A stretch of DNA of 64,000 nucleotides from Ooceraea biroi (taxonomy: Eukaryota; Arthropoda; Insecta; Hymenoptera; Formicidae). The notes beneath the pieces are model-generated. The model ran no database searches. It was not told the origin of the DNA and was given only the letters and a program-made list of their open reading frames with translations. Position numbers and translations under genes: made by a program. Shown in pieces: positions 14,301 through 24,832 of the stretch; positions within the stretch are counted from its first letter, which is position 1, and each line of letters begins with the position of its first letter. Where the stretch lies: the NCBI RefSeq assembly GCF_003672135.1, contig NC_039511.1, positions 4,180,464 through 4,244,463 on the forward strand, in the 5' to 3' direction.

Positions 14301-17300
14301 ATCTACCATATCTACGATATTGCATATGAAATATTCTTATGTCGACATTATTCTGCTTATTAAATAGCACAAGCTTGTGAAACGTGCAACACCGAAATAA
14401 TGCCTCAATGCATAAATTCTTTTTGTTACAACGTTCATTTGTTTCTGACATAAATCTTTCGTGATCTGTGGGTACGAATGCATATACAAAGAACTGTAAT
14501 AACACCGACATGATTATGGATTACGCTGTACCTATAAATTATGCTCGCATTAAATTTTTTCGCTTCTCGTGGATTTTTTCCTTAGACTCGACAGCAGTTA
14601 CAAACATTTCAGCGTACGTAAATATGAAAGTTGATCAACTAAAGCAAGATCGCATGTCACTATCGCTCTCGATCATTTCTCCGCTATGGGCTATTACAAT
14701 TTTATTGCCACAGAACGGCGCAAATTAAATCGATATTGAAATATACGACATATGGAGACATATGGAGCGATCACTGTGATGTGCCATATTAAAATGGCGT
14801 TTAGCGAAATAGACAGAATTCGTGTATTAAATAGATTACAGAGTTTGTAACTTGAAACGGATATTTATATTACATATCACCCAATATTTAACAATTATCA
14901 TCCTATTTTGATCATGTTTAATCGCAAAATATCCTTTTTGCATTAACATTTCAAATCGATATTTAATTTAATTTCATATCCAGCGTTGCTATGTTATAAT
15001 TGCATTCTGAATTCAAATATAAATTGTTCCGTTATTCGAACATACTGGACACTAAATCTTTTCGAAACGCCATACTGGAACAATCTAATAAAGAGAGGCA
15101 CAAACAATTTCAAGAACGTTCGCCTGTTGATATAAGATATCTGCAGATATCATAATTTGATATAAAGATCCTGATGTATAGCAAATAGAGCAACGCTCTT
15201 TCTCGCCCCATTTTTAAGGCCATTTTTCCGAGGTAACTGAAGAGACAATGGAAGTAAAACAGAAAACAGGAAGACGAGAAACATTCTTTCGAAAACCATG
15301 CACGTTCGCCTGACAGAGCTAGCTCAACGTGCCATCGATTGAATACGCTCAATCCAGAAGAACGTCCAAGCACGGCATTGATACCCATTGAACATACGAT
15401 ATTCAAGCGATCGTGAGCCGCGTTATCTCCGTATTATCAAGCGGTAAGATGCTCGATAAAATCGCTCGAAGCGAAAAACGGCGCAATGCAATAACGTGCG
15501 ACGATGTCGCCGTTAGAAAAATAAAATCCTCGCTCGGCCGGTTCGCAAACACGATCCCTCGAATCATGAAGAGCGAATTTCGGGGATGAGATGCGTAACT
15601 GGGTTAATCTCGAACGTCAACTAGGCAGCGATTGAAAGGTAAGTCGGATGAGTATGGAAAGGTCGGCAGCGAGATGAATCTTCGCGAGGACGAAGGACAC
15701 GTTTCGATGGCTACGTAACTCGGCCGACAAGAAGCTCGTAATTAGAACTCCGATTGTGCACGAGTAAGATCCGGATATCTCGGCCACGCCGCCTCGTAAA
15801 CGTCCTCATGCTGGCGCGTAATGGACGAGCGGTGTGCTTCTGCCTATTCGAAGACGTGACTATCGATTCCGCCGGCGATTAAAGCCACGAACGTCTTCGT
15901 CTACAGACGCGAGAGACTTTGATTATTCAACGGCGCGAGTCATAGACTTCGGTCATTAGACACGGAATGACGCTTTCCCGTGTCCTTTGCATGCGATGTT
16001 TTAAACATACGCATCTGATCCGTCAATCGTGATTAGCGAGCGAGCGAATTCCATTTATTTCGAACTAAATGTTTAATCATCTTCATCGTCCTCTTGCATG
16101 TAATCGAGAGCGCAATCTTTCATGCTGTTGTTCCACTTTTGACCGTTCTTCTCTCTATTTCTCTCTCCTCTTCTCTGTTCTCCTCTTAAAGCATGTAATG
16201 CATGTGACTTCTTCGACATTGAGGAAATTAGATATGAATATTCATTTCAAGTTTCACACGAGTCAGATTACTTAAACATCAGATGTGCTTAATTCAGGGC
16301 CGGAAGGGAGTTTACAGGATTAATTTAGTCACCTTAGGAGAAACAGGGCGAACCTTTCCGAGGACAAAGGGGATGCTTTGAAAGCGGGCTGGATCAGCAA
16401 AGAGATCGTAATTGCAACTTAGATTGCGCACGAGAAAGACTCACTAACCCATCGAGTTGGTCGGGATACAAGGAACGAACCGACTGTCGTGCAAACACGA
16501 GCGACCCGTGGCTGGAAGCGATGAATGGCTGAAGAAACCGAGTGCTTCCGAAGTCCTTCTCGAATCTATCGATTTCCTCCGCGATTAGAGCAAAGAGAGG
16601 CAAATGCTGCAACGTGTAAACTCCGGTTAACCGAGAAACCGCCGTGTTAATTATTGCCTTATATCTAACTTAATCGTGCGTCAAATCGTATATCAAGTAA
16701 GAAATCACACAGTCTGAGATGCTAATAAATAAAGAAGTAACATTTTTAAAAATCAGGTTCTTTATTCTTCTATAATCACATAAATGTTCTTTTACCTAAC
16801 GCTGATGAATAAATTATTATATTTACTATGTTTGTCTTGACGCGAAAGAAAAGGCAAACATTGGTGCAGATTAATTTTCTCGATATCATGACTCGCTTTT
16901 ATGCATGAAGGACGAAAATATAGAGAAAATAGGAAAATTGTTGTTCCGTCAGTCGGATTATTTTCAACAGGGCCTACTACAATACTCCAATACTCGGAAA
17001 ACAAATGATGCTTCGAATCGGTCGAAGAAGCGTGTCAAGGGGTTTAAAGAGCGAAGCTGCTGCGTCGAACATATACGAGAGCACGGAACTTCGCATCGGT
17101 GTTAAATTATGGATAGTCCCAGTGGGCTCCGAGCTCCATAGAAACTCTCGTGGAAGTGACAGGGTCGCCCGCCATCCACGGCACATGCTCATATGACCAA
17201 ATTTACTTACACACCAGAAGCAGCTAGGCGCCTCGTACTTTCCTCTCGATCTCTAACTTTCGTAACTGCAAAATAGTAGCTGCAAGTTCCAGTACAGCGG

Positions 17301-18423
17301 AAAGTAAATCGGCAGCTCGCACATGGCTCGCTGATAACGTGCACAGTTCTAACTCGTGTTATCGGACAAACGACTCGCATACTGACGACGTTATAATGGA
17401 TTATACTACACACGTGTAATAACTGTACCCTAGTTTCTTGCTTTAAATTATGTAACTTTTCTGATCGCACTTATTCAATTCTTTTTTAAATATATCATCA
17501 CCGACATGGTTAAATATTTTTACGTCTCACAGAAACAAAAAGAAACAAAAATTACACTTAAGCTATTTCATCTACGAAAACTTATAATATTTGTAGAATC
17601 CAATGAAATATTATAAATCCGAAGGCAAATTGGGGCGAGAGAGGTTCAGATGCGTATCGTATTTACGTATCGTATTTATAATTGTTACGCAAGGCCGTCT
17701 CGTTTAATCAAACGTTAATCAGATTTCAGAAGCTCCTAAAGCGAGAAGCCTCGAGGCTACGCTTCGCCTGATTCCCTAATAATCGATGCGTCGCGCCGTT
17801 AAGAGGCTTTCACGAGTAGTATCGACGTTTGCGCTCGTCTGAGACCTTCTTAAGTAGCAATTGTTCATAAAGGCTACCTTCGAGAAAGAGTGAGACGGAA
17901 GGGATGAACGTGGGTTATTCAAAAATATTCGCGACGTTCAATTATCGCGTAACGCGCAACGGAAGTATCGTAGATATGGAGGCGCCGTTGCGGCAACCCC
18001 ATGCCATCGACTTGGCGGGTATATACGTATAGTTTAAAGCGCTTTTAGTTCACCTCGGATGCTCTCTTCCCCGGGGTATTTTCCCTGCGAGCTCCTCATA
18101 CTTCCATCCTCGCGCTGGCATGTCGCCGTGGAGTACCCCACGGCTACGCATAGTTTTACAAATATTCCGCTCCTTGTCGGTGAACCGTTAATATTCCTTG
18201 CGAGGGTGGACTCGGTACAAGCGCGCTGGCATGCTCGGGAATTAAAATTATCCGACGAGGGAAGGTGAGACCGCGCGAAAGGGATTTTTCAGTCGAGTGA
18301 AATTTCACGGAGTTGATGACTGGTTTTCGGAGGAAAGTCGATAAGCGTACTGATAATTGATCGCGGTATACGCGGTGTCGCATCGTTACCTTGCACGTTT
18401 TTCTCTACGATACGGAGATGCAG
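5301..18423. other. Long gene-free stretch, no exon recognised
   Basis: About 13 kb in which no exon, RNA gene or full mobile element is recognised. ORFs of 60-200 codons occur on both strands (for example 9889-10497 on - and 13390-13872 on +), but they overlap one another, contain low-complexity runs and show no family motif. A purine-rich low-complexity tract lies at about 7350-7490. A small hairpin with a 9-bp perfect stem and 4-base loop lies at 12855-12876. The stretch is probably intergenic or a large intron. Confidence 0.55.
12855..12876. repeat. Short perfect hairpin
   Basis: The arms GTCCACGTA (12855-12863) and TACGTGGAC (12868-12876) pair perfectly across a 4-base loop. There is no U-run after it and no gene nearby, so no role can be assigned. 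Confidence 0.55.
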
Positions 18424-18842
18424 AAAGAACAATGCTAGTTTAGGGCCAAAATTTGCCTGTAAGGGAAACGTACGAAATTGGTCAATCTGTATGTTTATGG
18501 ATCTGCTGAACTCAATATGAAAGTTAAAATTCTCCAAACCCTGGGGAAAGTTGTAAAAAAATAGGTTTTTGACAGAAAAACTTCGTCTTGCACCAAATAA
18601 TTTCTAATGAATATATAATAATTATGAACAATATAATTGATTTTATATTGTTTTTTAATAATATTTTGAAGAGAGAGAAAGAGAGAAAGGGAAGGAAAGG
18701 CATTGCGACCGCTCATTTTCACCGAAATTCCACATTTTTATGGTTCTATGGTTTGCAAGTTTCTTACTCTTTTCATTATTCTCTAACATTTCGTATACAC
18801 ATTTTCTTTTCTTATTGTAAAGATATAATAGGGCGGTAAAAA

Positions 18843-18865
18843 ATATATATATATATATATATATA
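18843..18865. repeat. (AT)n microsatellite in left arm of the inverted repeat
   Basis: An uninterrupted AT dinucleotide run lies in the left arm. The corresponding place in the right arm carries a TG run, so the same ancestral simple repeat has evolved differently in the two arms. Confidence 0.9.
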
Positions 18866-19401
18866 CAATATATATGAATATGAATATAAGTATATTTAAC
18901 AAAGTTTAATATTACATGCGGAATAAGGATACAATGACATATGCAGTCTTAGGGTACGTTTATGTTGGAGCAGAGATAAACAATAAGAGCGGTGATACTA
19001 GCATAGTACCGCATATTGACACATTTATTAACCATAATGACAGTTAATTCGAACTTAGTTCAAGAATAACAGGGAAAATGAAATAAACCTTAAAAGTAAT
19101 ATGCAAATAAAAAATAGAACTAATATGATTTAAGGAAAGTATACGAAGATACGTAAGGAGCGATGAACGCAATACAGAGTAACAGACGTCGTGCGATAGC
19201 TTCGCGGACTGACTGGAATGTCGTTCTTAGCTCTAATTTTTGCAACTAGTGACTGAGTAGACACGTTGCGATACGCAACGCGGTACTATGCTAGTATCAC
19301 CGCTCTTATTGTTTATCTCTGCTCCAACATAAACGTACCCTAAGACTGCATATGTCATTGTATCCTTATTCCACATGTAATATTAGATTTTGTTAAATAT
19401 A

Positions 19402-20681
19402 TTGGGTTGAGTAAAAACTAATTTCGTATTTTTTGGTCAAAGTCAAAGACAAAATTTTGATATTAAAAAATAACTTTATTAAACAATGTATGCACCATTT
19501 TTTTCAATAACATTTCGCCATCTTTCAGGTAATTTAAGAATTCCATCCTCTCAAAACTTCCCAGTGTTCTGAGTGAAAAATTCCTCAAGGTGTTGTTTGC
19601 AAGCTTCCAAAGAAGTGAAATTTTTTCCATTAAGCGAATTCTGTAACGATCTGAAAAGTGGAAATCTGATGGTGCCAGGTCAGATGAATATGGCGGATGA
19701 GGCAAGACGTCCCACCCAAGCTGCAGTAATTTTTAACGGGTTGCCAAAGATACGTGCGGTCTAATGTTGTCTTGATGGAAGATGACACCATAACGATTGC
19801 TCAATTCTAGTCGCTTCTCGTCGATTGCTGCCTTCAACTGGTGCAGTTGGGAACAGTACTTCGAATCAATTGTTTGATTTTGTGGAAGCAGTTCATAATA
19901 TATGATTCCTTTCCAATCCCACCAAATACACAATATGACTTTTTGTGTGTATGTTTTGCTTTGGTGTGGTTTGCGGCGGTTCATCTTGCTTCCCTCACGA
20001 TCTTTTGCGCTCAACATTCTTGTATACAATCCACTTTTCATCGCCCGTTACTATTTGTTTTAAAAATGGATTGTTTTCGTTGCGTTTGAGCAATGAATCG
20101 CAGATGGAGATGCGGTCCATTAAATTTTTTTCAGTCAAATTATGAGGTACCCAAATATCGTACCGAGACACGTAGCCAAGTGTGTGCAAGCGGTTCACAA
20201 CGGTCTTCTGAGATACGTTGACAATTTGTGCGATATCTCGTGTCGTATAATGTGGATTATTTTCAATCACCGTCTTGATTTGATCATCATCTGCAACCAA
20301 TGGCCTACCTGAGCGCTTTCCATCTTCACATGTCGTATCACTAGCACGAAATTCCGCAAACCGGTTTTGGCACACACGTTCGCTTACGACATCCTCCCCA
20401 TACACAGCACATATCTTTTCTTTAGTTTGCGTTGCGTTTTTCCCTTTGTGAAAATAAAAAAGCATCAAATACCGAAAATACTGCTTGTTTTGCTCCATGT
20501 TTACAATGCCACTAAATACAAACTACTGAATCGATTTTGATGAATGATAACTTTATACACACAGGAAAACATAACCTTTCAGAAAAATAATGGTAATGTC
20601 ACATCTTGAGTGAAGTTGCTGCCAATATTGTTTCTTAATGACATCTACCCAAAATACGAAATTACTTTTTACTCAACCCAA
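19402..20681 (-). mobile_element. Degenerate mariner element, 1280 bp
   Basis: The element has terminal inverted repeats beginning TTGGGTTGAGTAAAAA at both ends and a duplicated TA target (19400-19401 and 20682-20683). It carries a broken mariner transposase on the - strand. Its ends and protein differ clearly from the two 1287-bp mariners in the window, so it belongs to another mariner lineage. It sits inside the right arm of the large inverted repeat; the matching point of the left arm, the TA at 18891-18892, is a clean empty site. Confidence 0.93.
19463..20498 (-). pseudogene. Mariner transposase pseudogene
   Basis: The reading starts at the ATG ending at 20498 and runs in one frame to about 19995, covering the N-terminal helix-turn-helix region, the WVPHNL motif and the first catalytic motif TGDEKW. 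It then shifts frame: the central part with KVILCIWWDWKG and the second motif HQDNIRPH is read at about 20041-19733. It shifts again for the last part with SSDLAPSDF (19705-19463). All three catalytic aspartates can be recognised, but at least two frame changes break the protein. The family is clear from the motifs. Loss of function is inferred from the frame breaks. Confidence 0.9.
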
Positions 20682-20704
20682 TACTTATGTTCATATTCAT
20701 ATAT

Positions 20705-20706
<2 letters not shown>

Positions 20707-20761
<55 letters not shown>
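20707..20761. repeat. (TG)n microsatellite, about 27 units
   Basis: An uninterrupted TG dinucleotide run in the right arm of the large inverted repeat, just outside the degenerate mariner. Its counterpart in the left arm is an AT run. Confidence 0.97.
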
Positions 20762-20763
<2 letters not shown>

Positions 20764-20975
20764 TACCGCCCTATTATATCTTTACAATAAGAAAAGAAAA
20801 TGTGTATACGAAATGTTAGAGAATAATGAAAAGAGTAAGAAACTTGCAAACCATAGAACCATAAAAATGTGGAATTTCGGTGAAAATGAGCGGTCGCAAT
20901 GCCTTTCCTTCCCTTTCTCTCTCTTCAAAATATTATTAAAAAACAATATAAAATCAATTATATTGTTCATAATTA

Positions 20976-22262
20976 TTGGGTCGTCCGGAAAGTTCGTGCC
21001 GATTTTTAATAGATGGCGTTGGAACATGTCTGAATATATCAATGTTATTGAAAACCTACGATTTATATACATATGCTTAAAGGTGACATTTCAACGCATC
21101 TTTAGGAAAAAAGTTGTTTCAGATAAATTGATTCGTGTCAGTTTTGTACTCTTTTGAAGATGGAAGAAAACAAAGAACATTTTAGACACTTGATGCTTTT
21201 CTATTACCGGAAAGGCAAAAATGCCTCACAAGCAACAAATTCGATATGTTCTGTTTACGGAGAAGGTGCTTTAGCTGAAAGAACCGTACGTAAGTGGTTC
21301 GCTAAGTTTAGAGCTGGTGGTTTTAACCTTAAAGACCAAGAACGCTCGGGCAGACCCTCTACTACTGATGATGACCAAATCAAGACACTGATCGAGAATA
21401 ACCCGCGCTACACGACACGTGAATTAGCAGAGATACTGAAAATATCGAAAACCACTGTCCAGGATCATGTAGTGAAGCTTGGTCACGTAAGTCGCTATGA
21501 TGTATGGGTTCCGCATAATTTGGCCGAAAAAAATGTAATGGATCGCATTTCCATCTGCGACTCGCTGTACAAGCGCAACGAAAACGTACCATTTTTGAAG
21601 CAATTAGTGACGGGTGACGAAAAATGGATCATTTACAACAATGTAGAACGAAAAAGATCCTGGGGTAAGCGAAATGTACCAGCATTAACCACTCCGAAAG
21701 CCGGCCTTCATCCAAAAAAAGTCATGCTCTGTGTCTGGTGGGATTGGAAAGGAATCCTATATTATGAGCTCCTACCACACAACCAAACGATAAATGCAGA
21801 TAAGTACTGCTCGCAACTGGACGAATTAAAGACAGCGATTCAGGAAAAACGTCCAGAATTAGCCAATAGGAAGGGCGTCGTGTTCCATCAGGACAATGCC
21901 AGACCTCATGTTTCTTTGACTACCCGACAAAAATTGTTGGAGTTTGGCTGGGATGTGCTACCTCACCCACCGTATTCACCAGACATTGCACCTTCAGACT
22001 TTCACTTATTTAGGTCTTTGCAAAATTCTCTTAGCGGCAAGAACTTCAACTCTTTGATCGACATAAAAAACCACCTTGAGGAGTTTTTCGTCGAGAAACC
22101 TAAGAAGTTCTGGGAGAATGGAATCTTCCAGTTGCGTGAAAGATGGACAAAGGTTGTGAAACAAAACGGTGCATACATAAGTCAATAAATATTTATCGAC
22201 ATAAAAAAATGTTGCCTTTGAATTTTCCTTCAAAAACGGCACGAACTTTCCGGACGACCCAA
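20976..22262 (+). mobile_element. Intact mariner element, copy 1 (1287 bp)
   Basis: The element runs from TTGGGTCGTCCGGAAAGTTC to its inverted complement and is flanked by duplicated TA (20974-20975 and 22263-22264). It holds one uninterrupted transposase ORF. The length equals that of the copy at 42478-43764. It is inserted in the right arm of the large inverted repeat; the left arm shows the empty site with a single TA at 18619-18620. By the general look of the ends and protein it resembles the mellifera-type mariners of insects, but that subfamily placement is inference. Confidence 0.97.
21160..22188 (+). CDS. Mariner transposase, 342 aa, apparently intact
   Basis: This would catalyse cut-and-paste transposition of the surrounding element into TA targets, acting in the nucleus. 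The protein has a paired N-terminal helix-turn-helix DNA-binding region (about residues 1-110, with an SGRPS linker), the mariner signature WVPHNL near residue 116, and a DD34D catalytic domain. The aspartates are D153 in TGDEKW, D245 in HQDNARPH and D280 in SPDIAPSDF, with exactly 34 residues between the last two. Length and motif spacing are normal for mariner. The ATG at 21160 is chosen because it lies 184 bases from the element end, as in the second copy. No stop or frameshift interrupts it. It differs from copy 2 at about a dozen residues, and here the motif residues match the usual form (QDNARPH). Activity is not shown by the sequence. Confidence 0.95.
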   Translation: MEENKEHFRHLMLFYYRKGKNASQATNSICSVYGEGALAERTVRKWFAKFRAGGFNLKDQERSGRPSTTDDDQIKTLIENNPRYTTRELAEILKISKTTVQDHVVKLGHVSRYDVWVPHNLAEKNVMDRISICDSLYKRNENVPFLKQLVTGDEKWIIYNNVERKRSWGKRNVPALTTPKAGLHPKKVMLCVWWDWKGILYYELLPHNQTINADKYCSQLDELKTAIQEKRPELANRKGVVFHQDNARPHVSLTTRQKLLEFGWDVLPHPPYSPDIAPSDFHLFRSLQNSLSGKNFNSLIDIKNHLEEFFVEKPKKFWENGIFQLRERWTKVVKQNGAYISQ

Positions 22263-24794
22263 TATTATATATTCATTAGAAATTATTTGGTGCAAGACGA
22301 AGTTTTTCTGTCAAAAACCTATTTTTTTACAACTTTCCCCGAGGTTTGGAGAATTTTAACTTTCATATTTGAGTTCAGCAGATCCATAAACATACAGATT
22401 GACCAATTTCGTACGTTTCCCTTACAGGCAAATTTTGGCCCTAAACTAGCATTGTTCTTTACGCAGCATTCGAGCGAAATTCTCGAGAGACAGATTCGGA
22501 GATCCATCCGTATGATAATACGCTCTACGAATGTCGCCGTCCTTAATTTCCTCCTTAATCCGGAACGCGCTGGAACGCTCTTATCCGCGACCGCGTTTCC
22601 TCGTCCGAAGAGGCATATAAGAAGTGTCATATAAAGCGTCGCTCATGCGGTCACCTGCAACCCGCAACGCGCCCGCGGGATATGACCGATGGAATTAAAA
22701 AGTTTCCCCGTGGGGCGCGTCGCTTCGTGTCCCGGAATTAGCTCTGGGGATGTGCAACTCGAGGGCGCGAACGGAAAGAGAGGCATGAGAGAGAAAGAAA
22801 GAGAGAGAGAAAGCGAGTGAGAGAAAATGAGGGAAGGAGGGAGGAAGAGAAACGCGTCACAGGGAACTGGTTCCGAAAAGGGGGACATGGCTGTATTAAG
22901 CAAATCGCACTAGTTCAAGAACTTTGTTTAAATCGGATGTGAATTATGAACGATCCCGTTGGGTCGACGGGCCTACCGGGAGCTTCGGCCGGATGACAGC
23001 GGCGTCGCGTATTTACGGCACCCCGGTGGCAGGACTTAGTTCCATTGATAAATCTGCGAGTATGCGACCCTCCCTTTTTTTTCTCCTTCACCCGCCGCAT
23101 CCCCGACAGCGCCCCCGCGGATCCTGGACCGATGTCACCCCGCGGCGAGGATACACTCCATCCCCGATGGAAGAAGCTAATTCTCGGAGCATCCGCCATG
23201 ATACGCCGTTTCCTTGGCTTAATTCCCCGGAGCCCGCCCTTTAATTCGTCTCTTATTACCATGAGAACGTAATCCCTAATCTTTTTTAGTAACATCTTTT
23301 CCTTCCTTTCTCTCCCTCCCTGTGCCTCTTGAAATCGACAGCGGGAATACATTCATTTTTTATGGGGAAAAAGGGAGACGAAGAGGAGAGAAACGTAATG
23401 ACGCCTCCATGAGAAGTTTGTTTTTAAGGCGGACGGTCTAAGTTAAGGGGGATCAGTTTATCCTTACATTATTATGATCGGCTTATTTAACTTTCTCAAC
23501 TACAGAAGAGTTTCGGGTGGGAACTTTTTTCTTTCTTATAAATGGCAAACGGTGGATTGGCGCGTAATTAAGTTTCGTGCGGAAATTCCGCGATACAACT
23601 CTACTCCTCGGCTCCTCCCAAGAAAATTGTATCTCAGCTGTCGGGCGAAATTCCAACTTGGTTCTTGGATATCTTACTTTTTACTGACACACCGCTGAAA
23701 TACTCATGTAGCTATATTACGTAATGGACAATGGTCAGCGCTACGCACTCTCGCAAGACTGCGGCCAAACCGCGAAAGTGAAACATCGTCGTAAACATGC
23801 TGCAGCCGTTTTCCACCGTCACAATTTCTCGGGACAAAACGAGACCCAAAAAATAAAAGCGACCGGTACGTTAGTACACTTGTTCCCACGCGAAAATATA
23901 CGTCGCAAAAATCCTAGCATACAGCCAAAAAGAAGAGCACACGGTCGGCCCGGCTTTTCTCTATATTCGAAATAAAAATACGAATGCGCCAGCCATTAAA
24001 AATGTGCGTACGGACGGAAGCCAAGAAAAGTCGCAAATGCATTTTGTTTTAACTCGTCGTGTTCGTTTTTCAATGCATTGTGAACGGAAAACTTCAGACA
24101 CCGGCAACAACTTGCACCACACGGATGTAAAGGCTTTTCCATATTCATATTTCTTCGCTGTTTTTCGTCACGGCTCCGCATATAAAGCACGTTTCGGTAG
24201 CAGCGGGCACGATCGCAAAAATCTTTTCTGAGCGAGCTGTATGATGCGAGAGTTTTTAGTTTTAATAAACGGAAAAGCTCGATAAATTTTCAGTCATCCC
24301 GTCATAATCAACTGAGTATTCGTACTCGTAGTTACATCGTGTATTCCGCTTTCTCGCCAAATTAATCACGGTGAATGCGAGCAATTAAAACTTTGTATAA
24401 GAATTTTGTAGAAGGAACAATTGGAGACTCGAAGTACAAATATAAATTATACTTAAAAATTGAAATATACGTTTAAGTAACGAATACAAAATCGTTGCTC
24501 ATAAATTACGAACAATAGAGATATGTATATGCGTATTAAAACACGTATTATGAAATTCTGTGAAAGAAGTCTACGCGTGTTTTTTTATCTCTGGGAGCAA
24601 TCAATTCTTGTGCCACTGGGAACGATCGCGTTTTTCTTTCTTTCACATTTGCAGACTGCTCGCTGGGACATGTTAATGAGAACGTGTGGAGGGATTTGCG
24701 GATTCCTTCCAGGAGTCGGCAAGGAAAAAGAAAGACGAGAGACGAGAGACAGAGAAAGGACGGACAGCTAGTCGTGATTCAAGACGACCGTCGT

Positions 24795-24832
24795 GCCATT
24801 TTCGCGCGGGAGAACGTACGCGCGAAAATGGC
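24795..24832. repeat. GC-rich hairpin, 14-bp perfect stem
   Basis: The arms 24795-24808 and 24819-24832 are exact reverse complements (GCCATTTTCGCGCG) around a 10-base loop. This is unusual for its stability in an otherwise ordinary stretch. Function unknown. Confidence 0.75.

Larger units (their letters stand above)
18424..22460. repeat. Large inverted repeat, right arm interrupted by two mariners
   Basis: The left arm, 18424-19012, matches in inverted orientation the right arm, made of 19280-19401, 20684-20975 and 22265-22460. The loop is 19013-19279. The pieces missing from the left arm are exactly the two mariner elements with one TA each. Apart from scattered substitutions, the arms differ mainly in a microsatellite that is TA-rich on the left (18843-18865) and TG-rich on the right (20707-20761). 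The arms start near AAAGAACAATGCTAG and its complement, and no clear target-site duplication is visible outside them. It could be a foldback transposon or a local inverted duplication; the sequence does not decide. Confidence 0.85.

Noticed and set aside
21380..21592. ORFs antisense to the mariner transposases (also 42882-43094)
   Set aside because: They are shadows of the transposase frame, repeated in both copies for that reason only.
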